A stretch of DNA of 64,000 bases from Terriglobia bacterium. GTDB lineage: Bacteria > Acidobacteriota > Terriglobia > Terriglobales > Acidobacteriaceae. The position numbers were made by a program, and so were the translations under genes. The notes beneath the pieces were generated by a model, which was given only the letters and a program-made list of their open reading frames with translations, was not told where the DNA came from and did no database searches. This document shows positions 28,111 to 36,322 of this stretch, piece by piece. Location: NCBI GenBank assembly GCA_020073165.1, contig JAIQFP010000006.1:186001-250000 (forward strand). The letters are read 5' to 3'. Within the stretch, counting starts at the first letter, position 1; the number at the start of each line of letters is the position of its first letter.

Positions 28111-28893
28111 ATGAGCCATCCGAGTCTTGCGGACAACGATACTCGTCGGCTGAGAAAACGCGGTCTCATTTTCGCGATATGCTGCATCTTGACGTCGGTC
28201 GCCCACTCGCAGCGCATGCCGTTGACGGGCCGGGTTACTGATGCCGCGGGCAAGCCCATCGCTAGCGTGCTTGTCGGCGGTTTCCACAAGCTTCAAGGTG
28301 GCGGATACCGCACCGACCGGGTTGAGACAGATAGCGATGGCCACTACAGGCTGAATGATGGTGGAAGAGTGATCTTTTTCCGCAAGCTAGGATTCCGGCC
28401 GGTCACGAAGCTTCCTTCGAGTACTGATTCAGTGTTGAATGTGACACTGGAAGAGCAAGAATCCGACTGGATCTTGCCTCAGTGCACGCCTGGGATTGAG
28501 AAAGTAGACAAGCACTATGGAGACAACCTTATTTTTCTTGTTCCACCGGGTACAGAGGTGAAAGAGGGCACCCCTGATGATGACAACTGGAAGGTGTGGT
28601 TGCTTTTCCCTGAGGATCACCAGCCGCGCCTGCTGATCTGGTCTGGTGGCCTGCTGGGTGGCGGCATTATCTACTTTCCTGAAGAGTCTTGGTTTCTTGA
28701 TGGCTCAGTGATCAGCGAAAAGAGTGATCCGAAACATGGTGCAATGGACGTCCGAGGCAAAATGCCCGATGGGCGGAATTGGCGATCCTTATCCTTCATT
28801 AGCGACATCGCCGAATATCACGGAGCTTCTGACCAGGCGGCCAGATTCTTCGATGAGGTTCTTGACGCTGCATGCCTTAACATGAATCCGTAA
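28111..28893 (+). CDS. Hypothetical exported protein with carboxypeptidase-regulatory-like domain
   Basis: About 260 residues. The N-terminus is polar, then a hydrophobic signal-like segment (GLIFAICCILTSVAHS), then a CarboxypepD_reg-like sandwich (LTGRVTDAAGKPIASVLVGG). The C-terminal domain is unknown and Trp/Asp-rich (DWILPQCTPG, RLLIWSGGLLGGGIIYFPE). ATG at 28111 is preferred to one at 28069. The gene lies between dnaK and dnaJ and uses more A+T-rich codons than either, so it looks inserted into a chaperone operon. Confidence 0.7.
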   Translation: MSHPSLADNDTRRLRKRGLIFAICCILTSVAHSQRMPLTGRVTDAAGKPIASVLVGGFHKLQGGGYRTDRVETDSDGHYRLNDGGRVIFFRKLGFRPVTKLPSSTDSVLNVTLEEQESDWILPQCTPGIEKVDKHYGDNLIFLVPPGTEVKEGTPDDDNWKVWLLFPEDHQPRLLIWSGGLLGGGIIYFPEESWFLDGSVISEKSDPKHGAMDVRGKMPDGRNWRSLSFISDIAEYHGASDQAARFFDEVLDAACLNMNP

Positions 28894-28905
28894 ACGCCAA
28901 GAACT

Positions 28906-28919
28906 GAGTGCTGAGTGCT
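28906..28919. repeat. Heptad-word repeat before dnaJ
   Basis: Two GAGTGCT units immediately upstream of the dnaJ ATG (28924), in the place of the normal ribosome site. Confidence 0.55.
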
Positions 28920-28923
28920 CTAA

Positions 28924-30147
28924 ATGGCCACCACCACCAAAAAGGACTACTACGAGCTCCTCGGCGTGAAGAAATCCGCCTCCGCCGAGGACATCCGCAA
29001 GGCTTTTCGCAAACTCGCCCGCAAGTACCATCCCGACGTCAATCCGGGCGACAAGACGGCGGAAGAGAAGTTCAAGGCCATCTCCGAGGCCAACGATGTT
29101 CTCTCCGATCCCAAGAAGCGCAAAATCTACGACCAGGTCGGCTTCTACTCCGACAACATCGACCCCGCCACGGCCGAGGCCTACGCTCGCGCCGGCGGAG
29201 GCGCTGGCGGCTTCCCCGGCGAATTCAGTGGCGGTCAACCCGGCGCCGGCGGACCCCAAGGCGTCCATTTCGACTTCGGGGGCTTCGACTTTTCTGACCT
29301 CTTTGAGGGCGGCCGTGGCCAGAGGCCCAGCAGCGCCGGCGGCTTTCGTGACATCTTTTCCGGAATGTTCGGCGGCCGCCCTGCCGCCGCCCAGGAAGGC
29401 CCCGAGCCCGGTTCCGATCTGGAATACCAGGTCAACGTCCCCTTCTGGACCGCGATCCGCGGCGGCGTGATGCGCCTGAACATCACCCGCCGCGATGCCT
29501 GCAACCAGTGCCGAGGCCACGGCTACGTCGAGGGCGCGGGCCCCTGTCCCGAGTGCGGCGGCAAGGGTCAGGTCACCCAGACCGGCGGCCGCATGAAGTT
29601 CAATGTCCCTTGTCCCCGCTGCAACGGGACAGGCAAGAACATCTCCACCTGCCCCCACTGCCATGGCGAGGGCAGCATCGAACGCGCCGAACCCCTGGAA
29701 GTCCGCATCAAGGCCGGCACCCGCGACGGCCAGCGCATCCGCATTGCCGGCAAGGGAAATGCCGGGTTGCGCGGCGGCCCCTCCGCCGATCTCTATGTAA
29801 TCATCCGCACCGCCGACCACCCCATCTTCCACCGCGAGGGCGACGATATCCACCTGACCGTGCCCGTCACCGCCACCGAAGCTGCCCTGGGTGCCAAAAT
29901 CGAGGTCCCCACCATCGACGGCCGCACCCTGCTCAAGATTCCCCCCGGCACCCAGTCCGGCCAGAAGCTCCGCCTGCGCGAGAAGGGCGTCCCCTCGGCA
30001 ACTAAAGACGGCGTCCGCGGAGATGAGATCGTCGAAGTCAAGATCACCGTCCCCATGCCCCACGACGAAAAGACCAAGGAACTCCTGCGCGAACTAGCCA
30101 AGTTAAACCCGGAAGACCCCCGCGCGGAGCTTTGGAAGAACGTCTGA
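28924..30147 (+). CDS. dnaJ: Chaperone DnaJ (Hsp40)
   Basis: 407 residues. J domain with the HPD motif ([17 protein letters not shown]), then a long Gly/Phe-rich linker (about residues 75-160). Four CxxCxGxG zinc motifs follow ([32 protein letters not shown]), then the C-terminal substrate domains. It stimulates DnaK ATPase and delivers substrates. No Shine-Dalgarno is visible before the ATG because heptad repeats occupy that position. The gene is cut off from dnaK by an exported-protein gene. Confidence 0.97.
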   Translation: MATTTKKDYYELLGVKKSASAEDIRKAFRKLARKYHPDVNPGDKTAEEKFKAISEANDVLSDPKKRKIYDQVGFYSDNIDPATAEAYARAGGGAGGFPGEFSGGQPGAGGPQGVHFDFGGFDFSDLFEGGRGQRPSSAGGFRDIFSGMFGGRPAAAQEGPEPGSDLEYQVNVPFWTAIRGGVMRLNITRRDACNQCRGHGYVEGAGPCPECGGKGQVTQTGGRMKFNVPCPRCNGTGKNISTCPHCHGEGSIERAEPLEVRIKAGTRDGQRIRIAGKGNAGLRGGPSADLYVIIRTADHPIFHREGDDIHLTVPVTATEAALGAKIEVPTIDGRTLLKIPPGTQSGQKLRLREKGVPSATKDGVRGDEIVEVKITVPMPHDEKTKELLRELAKLNPEDPRAELWKNV

Positions 30148-30259
30148 GCCTCTCCCATCTGGGGCGTCCGCTCCCGCTTCCCGATTACGTCCGGTCCGCG
30201 TCCTCCGACAAAAAAATTCTTTAAATTTTTTCCGCAGCGAACCAATTTTGCCGTATTCT

Positions 30260-30332
30260 GCGGTTGCGAACTAACTCCACCCAATCCGCGGAATCGCGTG
30301 CAACCGCGAGCCCCGCAACAAGGGAGACGGGG
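30260..30332 (+). other. Structured 5' leader of the permease gene
   Basis: GCGGTTGC (30260-30267) pairs perfectly with GCAACCGC (30300-30307). A second hairpin, CCCCG (30311-30315) with CGGGG (30328-30332), follows, and the ribosome site GAGGAGGAAG comes about 20 bp later. An A/T palindrome lies just upstream near 30210-30230. It matches no riboswitch class I can name. Confidence 0.4.
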
Positions 30333-30370
30333 TGGTGAGAGTGAGTCGCTCGAGGAGGAAGCCATAGAAA

Positions 30371-31771
30371 TTGGCGACAGCTACCGCGCACACCCAGCCT
30401 GAGCAGCATCCTTTTGCACTCCCCTCCAGGAAAAAATCCGTTCGTCTGACCCTGTGGCCCCTGGTCGCCGCTACCTTCTTTATGGTGTCGGGCGGCACCT
30501 ACGGTATCGAAGACATCGTGCACGGGGCCGGCTACGGGCGCGCCATCCTGATTCTGCTGCTCACCCCGATTCTCTGGAGTCTCCCCACCGCCTTTATGAT
30601 CGGCGAACTCTCCAGCGCCCTGCCCCATGAGGGCGGCTATTATGCCTGGGTGCGCCGTGCGATGGGCAATTTCTGGGGATTCCAGGGAGCCTGGCTTTCG
30701 CTGGTAGCTTCGATCTTCGACATGGCGATTTACCCGACCCTGTTCGTGCTCTACCTCACCCGCATGTTCCCCTGGTTCGCCGAAGGCCATCGCGGGGTGA
30801 TGGTCGGGCTTGCGGTGGTCATCGTCTGCGCGCTGCTGAACATCGCGGGAGTGAAGGTCGTCTCGACGACTTCGCTATGGCTCTTCTTCCTGCTGTCGGC
30901 ACCGTTCGCGCTGATGGTGGTGCTCTCACCTTTTAAATATGGTGGCCTGCTTCACGCTGTCACGACGCCCACCACCTCCTCGGTGGACCTGATAGGCGGC
31001 CTGCTCATCGGCATGTGGAACTACATGGGATGGGACAACGCCTCCACCATTGCCACTGAAGTAGAGCGCCCGCAGCGCACCTATCCGCGCGCCATGCTCG
31101 CCTCCGTGGTCATCGTCGCCCTGTGCTACATCGTGCCCGTGGCCGCCGTCTGGATGACCGGACTGCCGCCCACGGCATGGGAAACCGGTTCCTGGGCTGA
31201 TATCGCCGGATTGTTGGGAGGCCCGCTGCTACGCGTCGGCCTGGTGCTGGGCGGCATGATCAGCGCCTTCGGCATGTTCAATGCGCTGGTGATGAGTTAC
31301 TCCCGCTTGCCCCTGGCGATGGCGCAGGACGGTATGCTGCCTCGCGTTTTCGGCAAACTGCATCCCCGCACCCGTGCCCCCTGGGTCGCGATCGTGGTCT
31401 GCGCCATCGGGTGGGCTTGCTGCCTCGGCCTGGGCTTTGCTCGCCTGGTGACCATCGACATCCTGCTCTACGGTGCCAGCCTGATGCTGGAATTCGTGGC
31501 CCTGGTCGTCTTGCGCATCCGCGAACCCAACCTGCCGCGGGCCTTCCGCGTGCCCGGAGGAATGTTCGGAGCCGTTGCCGCCGGCGTGACTCCCATGCTG
31601 CTGCTTGGCTTTTCCGTGGTCCGCAGCGAAACCGAGCAGGTCCTTGGCATGAGTTCCTTCGCCTTCGGCATGTGGCTGATCGCGGCCGGCGTCCTGGCGT
31701 ATTTCCTGAACGTCGCCCTGAAGCCAACCGGCTGGGCCCAACCAGCCGAGAAGCACGGAACCGCCGCCTAG
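30371..31771 (+). CDS. APC-superfamily amino acid permease
   Basis: 466 residues, about 12 membrane helices. The first helix region has the APC signature GGTYGIEDIVHGAG, where the unwound Gly motif binds substrate. Further family phrases are ELSSALPHEGGYYAWVRRAMG and YMGWDNASTIATEVERPQRTYP. These transporters take up or exchange amino acids or related amines across the inner membrane; specificity is not readable. It uses a TTG start with GAGGAGGAAG upstream. A structured leader precedes it and a strong terminator follows at 31789. Confidence 0.92.
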   Translation: MATATAHTQPEQHPFALPSRKKSVRLTLWPLVAATFFMVSGGTYGIEDIVHGAGYGRAILILLLTPILWSLPTAFMIGELSSALPHEGGYYAWVRRAMGNFWGFQGAWLSLVASIFDMAIYPTLFVLYLTRMFPWFAEGHRGVMVGLAVVIVCALLNIAGVKVVSTTSLWLFFLLSAPFALMVVLSPFKYGGLLHAVTTPTTSSVDLIGGLLIGMWNYMGWDNASTIATEVERPQRTYPRAMLASVVIVALCYIVPVAAVWMTGLPPTAWETGSWADIAGLLGGPLLRVGLVLGGMISAFGMFNALVMSYSRLPLAMAQDGMLPRVFGKLHPRTRAPWVAIVVCAIGWACCLGLGFARLVTIDILLYGASLMLEFVALVVLRIREPNLPRAFRVPGGMFGAVAAGVTPMLLLGFSVVRSETEQVLGMSSFAFGMWLIAAGVLAYFLNVALKPTGWAQPAEKHGTAA

Positions 31772-31788
31772 TCCCCGATTCGACCCGT

Positions 31789-31817
31789 AGAGACGCAGCC
31801 TGCTGCGTCTCTTTTTG
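31789..31817 (+). terminator. Intrinsic terminator after the permease gene
   Basis: A 10-bp perfect stem (AGAGACGCAG / CTGCGTCTCT) with a 4-nt loop, followed by TTTTG. Confidence 0.85.
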
Positions 31818-31853
31818 TTATGGGCTACTATCGTTGGGCTGAAGGAGCCTTCT

Positions 31854-32327
31854 GTGACCATCAAGAAGAGGCCCTTGTGGACGTGCCCGCGCTGCGGCCA
31901 CCGCTTTGTGACCCGCAACATGTACCACTCCTGCGTCCGGGTGAAGATCGCCGATCACTTCCGTGGTAAGGACCCGTTGGTGCGCCACCTCTATCGCTCC
32001 TATCGGGTGCTGGTGAAGCGCTGTGGCCCAGTCACCGTCTACGCGAACATGACCGGCATCGTCTTTCAGGCCCGCGTTCGCTTCACCGGCGTCACTCCCA
32101 AAAAGCACTGGCTCGACGGCGGCTTCTGGCTCAAGCGCCGCGTGGAGAATCCTCGGTTCTATCGCATCGAGACCATCCCGCCGGGCGATTACATTCACCG
32201 CTTTCGCCTGACCAAGATCTCCGACATCGACAAGGAGCTCGCGGACTTCGTGCGCGAAGCCTACGACGTTGGCTGCCAGAAGTATCTGGAGACTCGACCA
32301 CGCAGACGCTCCGGTTCCGCCGACTAA
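31854..32327 (+). CDS. DUF5655-type small protein with N-terminal zinc knuckle
   Basis: 157 residues from a GTG with AGGAG upstream. It begins TIKKRPLWTCPRCGHRF and continues to YHSCVRVKIADHF, a CxxC...HxC zinc-knuckle-like start typical of DUF5655-like proteins. A compact alpha/beta domain follows, with VYANMTGIVFQARVRF and RVENPRFYRIE. The biochemical function is not known. It is probably separate from the permease transcript because of the terminator. Confidence 0.75.
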   Translation: MTIKKRPLWTCPRCGHRFVTRNMYHSCVRVKIADHFRGKDPLVRHLYRSYRVLVKRCGPVTVYANMTGIVFQARVRFTGVTPKKHWLDGGFWLKRRVENPRFYRIETIPPGDYIHRFRLTKISDIDKELADFVREAYDVGCQKYLETRPRRRSGSAD

Positions 32328-32391
32328 GTGAAATCTCATCGCTGATGTAAAGTAGGGGGAGAGGAATAGGTATGCCTGAACGAGGGAACTG

Positions 32392-32790
32392 GTGACCAAG
32401 CGTAAGTCCAAGGGCGCGTACATGATCTCGGCGGTAGCCGAAATGTACGGCATCCACCCGCAGACCTTGCGCCTCTACGAACGCGAGGGCCTGCTCAAAC
32501 CCTCCCGCACCGAGGGCAACACCCGCCTCTACACCGACGAAGACCTGCAGCGCCTGGAGTTCGTCCTCTCGCTCGCCCGCGACTTGGGCGTAAACATCTC
32601 CGGCATCGCCATCATCCTGCAAATGCGCGAGCGCATGGAAGAAATGCAGCGCCAGATCCAGGATTTCGTGAAGTACATCCAGGAAGAAGTGCTTTCCCGT
32701 GCCACCGCCGCCGCCGACCCATCCAAAGGAGCGATTGTTCCGGTCCGCCGCATCGCAGTTACCACTCCATCGCCACCGAAAAGGAAGTAG
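32392..32790 (+). CDS. hspR: MerR-family heat-shock repressor HspR
   Basis: 132 residues with a MerR-type winged HTH at the N-terminus (YMISAVAEMYGIHPQTLRLY, then EREGLLKPSRTEGNTRLY), as in HspR of actinobacteria. A helical dimerisation part follows (LQMRERMEEMQRQIQDF). HspR binds HAIR inverted repeats with DnaK as co-repressor. The dnaK promoter at 25964 has such a site, so a feedback loop is likely. Unusually, hspR is not in the dnaK operon; two unrelated genes and dnaJ lie between. GTG start. Confidence 0.93.
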   Translation: MTKRKSKGAYMISAVAEMYGIHPQTLRLYEREGLLKPSRTEGNTRLYTDEDLQRLEFVLSLARDLGVNISGIAIILQMRERMEEMQRQIQDFVKYIQEEVLSRATAAADPSKGAIVPVRRIAVTTPSPPKRK

Positions 32791-32887
32791 CCGCCCCTCC
32801 CTGGTCCAGCCATAGGGCGCGGCGTTTCAGGCTGCTGAGCGCTCACCCGAACGCGTATGATAATTAGTTTTCAACACTGGACCGGCT

Positions 32888-32922
32888 GAATGCTGAATGC
32901 TGACTGCTGAGTGCTGAATGCT
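32888..32922. repeat. Heptad-word repeat, five units
   Basis: Five 7-bp units of the type GAATGCT (with GACTGCT and GAGTGCT variants). The ATG of the next gene (32918) lies inside the last unit. Confidence 0.8.
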
Positions 32923-33925
32923 GCCCTTCAAGCTCGTCTACAGCGACGACTACTACCTGCCCATCGGCACCCACGTCTTCCCCGCCGAAAAATATCGGCG
33001 CATTCACAACCGCCTGCTCGAGACCGGAGTCGCCGAACCGAAAGACTTCGTCACCCCGCAACCCGCCTCCGACCTCGACGTCCTGCTTGTCCACACCCCG
33101 CAGTACGTACATAAGCTCAAGACCGGGACCCTCTCCGCTCGCGAAGAACTGGAAATGGAAGTCCCCTACTCGCCCGAACTGGTGCGCGCTTTCTGGCTGG
33201 CGGCCGGCGGCTCCATTCTCGCTGCCAACCATGCGCTCAACGACCGCATTGCCTTCAGCGTCGGGGGCGGATTCCACCACGCTTTCCCCGATCACGGCGA
33301 AGGTTTCTGCATGATCCACGATGTCGCTATCGCCATCCGCCGCCTGCAGCGTGACGATAAAATCACCCGTGCCATGACCGTGGACTGCGATGTTCACCAG
33401 GGCAATGGCACCGCCGCCATCTTCGCCGGGGTCCGCGTCCCCAGCCGCTCCTTGCCCTCAACCGCGCCGTCCGCGCTGAGTCCCTCCGCCGCCGCGAAGC
33501 TGCGCAACGCCCATGCCGGTGACGTCTTCACCATCTCGCTGCACCAGGAAAACAATTACCCCGCGTTCAAACCACCGTCGTCGATTGATGTCGACCTCCC
33601 CGACGAAATCGGAGACGACGATTACCTCGCTTGGCTCGACAACGCTCTCAGTTCCGGCCTGCGCCAGTTTGATCCCGAATTGCTCTGCTACATCGCCGGC
33701 GCCGACCCCTACCGCGAGGACCAGCTCGGCGGCCTCGCTCTCACCATCGAAGGCCTCAAACGCCGTGACGAACTGGTGTTTCGCGTGGCCCGTGCCCGCG
33801 ACATCCCCGTCATGGTCACCTTCGCCGGAGGCTACGCCCGAAAGGTTGAAGACACGGTGACCATCCACTGCAACACGGTGATTGCCGCCAAAGAAATTTT
33901 CTCCGCGCCAAAATTGTCATCCTGA
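32918..33925 (+). CDS. Histone-deacetylase-like (AcuC/HDAC family) deacetylase
   Basis: 335 residues. HDAC motifs: GGGFHHAFPDHGEGFC (active-site His pair), VDCDVHQGNGTA (zinc Asp and His) and IAGADPYREDQLGGL (zinc Asp). In bacteria this family removes acetyl groups from acetoin-type substrates, polyamines or acetyl-lysine; which applies here is unknown. Between GTAAIF and VFTISLHQ, normally close together, there is an insertion of about 32 Ser/Ala/Pro-rich residues. The start codon lies in a heptad repeat and lacks a normal ribosome site. Confidence 0.92.
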   Translation: MLPFKLVYSDDYYLPIGTHVFPAEKYRRIHNRLLETGVAEPKDFVTPQPASDLDVLLVHTPQYVHKLKTGTLSAREELEMEVPYSPELVRAFWLAAGGSILAANHALNDRIAFSVGGGFHHAFPDHGEGFCMIHDVAIAIRRLQRDDKITRAMTVDCDVHQGNGTAAIFAGVRVPSRSLPSTAPSALSPSAAAKLRNAHAGDVFTISLHQENNYPAFKPPSSIDVDLPDEIGDDDYLAWLDNALSSGLRQFDPELLCYIAGADPYREDQLGGLALTIEGLKRRDELVFRVARARDIPVMVTFAGGYARKVEDTVTIHCNTVIAAKEIFSAPKLSS

Positions 33926-34033
33926 GCCGGAGGCCGCGACTCGCGCAAGTCGTCATCGGCAAACAGCAGGCAGCGGACGTAATGGATGGTCTTGGCGGTT
34001 TCGCCGCTCGGGGCTAACGTACGGAGCGACGAC

Positions 34034-34571
34034 TCAACGACGCCAATTGTCCGCCGTCTCATCGGAAAAAATAGAGCATTGGTAGTCGTCTCTCAGCCTA
34101 ATGCTCTCCAGGGGCTTTAGCTGCTCCGTTTCTTCGAACCAAACGATAAGATGTTTGACTACGTCCGGCGTGTTGTCTTTAGTGCCGAATGCCAAGAACT
34201 GTGTTGTCGCTTCGCGGGGGTACCGAGATGTACCAAAAGTCGCCGTCTTGATGACCGATGGTGCTGGACGAATTACGAAGGAGATGGAACTCCTGGGAAT
34301 CCTTGAGCAATGTGACTCGCTGAAACCCTGTGTCAGATATCACTCGGAGAGACTGCGTGCAGGTGGGCTGCGGAGAGGACTGCTTTTGATCGATGACCTC
34401 GAGATAGTACTTGTGGTCACGCATCACATATATTCTCGTTTCTCGGGTTTCCCCCAGGTGCCGTGTGACACGGGCAACGCTCAGAATTGCTCTTACACTC
34501 TTACTTCCTTGAACTGAGAGAGACGAGAAAAGCGCTAAACAAACCGTGGCAATACAAATTCGCAGCCTCAT
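34034..34571 (-). pseudogene. Hypothetical exported protein with frameshift at a G5 run
   Basis: It starts at ATG 34571 with a signal peptide (RLRICIATVCLALFSSLSVQ) and continues in one frame to a stop at 34179. The next 145 bp downstream are clearly coding in the +1 frame (AFGTKDNTPDVVKHLIVWF, then SIRLRDDYQCSIFSDE) and stop at 34034. Removing one G from the run at 34216-34220 joins them into a protein of about 178 residues (SVPREATTQFLAFGTK at the join). No family is recognised. It could be a young pseudogene, phase variation at the homopolymer, or an assembly error. Confidence 0.6.
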
Positions 34572-34665
34572 ATCGTTATTAGACACCGACGACGGGGTGA
34601 AGGGGAGAGTGGGGGCGAGTTTTTCCGCAACCCGCCAAACGGTCCTTATCATTTACCATTTCCCC

Positions 34666-35427
34666 ATGCGCCTCCGCCTCATCCGCCACGCCACGCTGAT
34701 CGTCGAATACAACCAGCAAACCCTCCTCATCGATCCCATGCTCGACGACGACGGCGCGCGCCCGCCTATTCAGAACTCACCTAACCCGCGCAACAATCCG
34801 CTGGTTCCGCTCCCGATCGCCGCGGAAGAACTGTTGCGAGGCGTGGTTGCCGTCCTCGTCACCCACACTCACAGCGACCACTGGGATGCCACTGCTGCAG
34901 ACCTCCTACCCAAGCCGATCCCGTTCTTCGGCCAGCCCGAAGACCAGGCAAAGTTCCGCACCCAGGCTTTTTCGAAGGTGCAGCCGGTTCAAGAGTCGCT
35001 GACCTGGAGAGGAATCGCGATCCACCGCACTGGCGGCCAGCACGGCACCGGAGAAATCGGCAAGGCCATGGCCCCCGTCTCCGGCTTCATTCTCCGCGCC
35101 GACGGTGAGCCCACCCTCTATATCGCCGGAGACACCACCTGGTGCAGCGATGTCCAGAACGCCCTGCGTGAGCACCAGCCAGACATCGTTGTGGTCAATA
35201 CCGGAGCTGCGCAGTTCCTGGAAGGCGATCCCATCACCATGACCGCCGATGATGTAATCACAACGTGCAAGGCTGCACCCAACGCCCAAATCGTCGCAGT
35301 CCATATGGAGTCCATCAACCACTGCCTGCTGACTCGCGCCGATCTGGCGTTTCAATTGGAAGCGGCGCGCGTGATCCAGCAGGTGGCGATCCCCAACGAC
35401 GGCGACTGGGTTGAACTCAGGGCGTGA
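34666..35427 (+). CDS. MBL-fold metallohydrolase (UlaG-like)
   Basis: 253 residues from ATG 34666. It begins RLRLIRHATLIVEYNQQTLL; zinc motif THTHSDHWD (HxHxDH), then YIAGDTTWC (metal-bridging Asp) and VAVHMESINHCLLTRADL (late His). This belongs to the short MBL-fold group related to UlaG/YtnP-like lactonases. The substrate is not predictable. It has no signal peptide, so it is cytoplasmic. Confidence 0.9.
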   Translation: MRLRLIRHATLIVEYNQQTLLIDPMLDDDGARPPIQNSPNPRNNPLVPLPIAAEELLRGVVAVLVTHTHSDHWDATAADLLPKPIPFFGQPEDQAKFRTQAFSKVQPVQESLTWRGIAIHRTGGQHGTGEIGKAMAPVSGFILRADGEPTLYIAGDTTWCSDVQNALREHQPDIVVVNTGAAQFLEGDPITMTADDVITTCKAAPNAQIVAVHMESINHCLLTRADLAFQLEAARVIQQVAIPNDGDWVELRA

Positions 35428-35459
35428 AGATCCCTGTTCTCGATTTCACCTTGTAAGAA

Positions 35460-36182
35460 CTACCTAAGAAAGTGCCTGAGCAGCAGCCCGGTCACGCCAT
35501 CCTGCAGGAAGTGGGCAATCATCCCCGGCCGCAGGCTCCGCCTACGGTAGGCCAGACATCCGAAGAGACAACCGTACACCGCGATGGTCAACATGAACTT
35601 TGCACCCTGGTATCCATGGGAGACTCCGAAGACAATGCCTTGCAACAGCAGCCCCGCGGCCGCGCTCCTGGTCATCAGACCTAGCTGTTTCTGCAAGTAG
35701 CCGCGGAAAATGACCTCTTCGCAGAAACCCGCCGTCATTGCCAGCACCATCCACAACCCGATCTCGGCGGGAGTTTGCGGGATGATGTTGCGCATCGCAG
35801 GGGTGGGCGTTGCCTTGAGAGCAAATCTCATGACTCCCAAAACCACGTTCGCCACAACCAGGAACAGCAGGGCAATGCCCAGGTCGCGCAAGATGGCAGT
35901 CCACCTGGGCCAACCGCCGGCAATCAGATCCGCAATGCCAATGCCGCGACCCCGCACCCCCCACCCGATGAACGCCACGGTAAGCCACTCAAACACCATG
36001 ATCACCGCATAGTTCACCAGGCGGGCATAGGGCCCCGCATTGCCAGTCCCGGTCTGCGACCCCCTCCACACCGAGAACGCAGAGAACCCGAACAAAACCA
36101 GGAGCACGATAGCCGTATGCCATGCTGGCGCAATCAGCCCGGAATCCGCTTCATTCGAAGGTAATGTGGCCGAGGTTGCCAT
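35460..36182 (-). CDS. CPBP-family intramembrane glutamic protease (Rce1/Abi-like)
   Basis: 240 residues, about six to seven membrane helices. Catalytic motif FCEEVIFRGYL (EExxxR), then GVSHGYQG with the second-motif His and AHFLQD near the end. Bacterial CPBP proteins cleave within membranes or serve in bacteriocin self-immunity and protein maturation. The partner is unknown and neighbours give no clue. Confidence 0.9.
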   Translation of the reverse strand: MATSATLPSNEADSGLIAPAWHTAIVLLVLFGFSAFSVWRGSQTGTGNAGPYARLVNYAVIMVFEWLTVAFIGWGVRGRGIGIADLIAGGWPRWTAILRDLGIALLFLVVANVVLGVMRFALKATPTPAMRNIIPQTPAEIGLWMVLAMTAGFCEEVIFRGYLQKQLGLMTRSAAAGLLLQGIVFGVSHGYQGAKFMLTIAVYGCLFGCLAYRRRSLRPGMIAHFLQDGVTGLLLRHFLR

Positions 36183-36322
36183 GGAATCTCCTATCCAGCC
36201 TTAGCGCCGGTATCGTCTGGCCGTAGCGCAGCCTGCCCGAAGCGCACTCGGCCACCTGCCAACCGGACACGCGAAACTCTCTCCCCGCCCTCAAACCAAA
36301 CGTCACCCTGGGTCGAGGTCAA

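Noticed and set aside
32888-32922. CRISPR array
   Set aside because: Units are 7 bp, contiguous and without spacers, and there are no cas genes.
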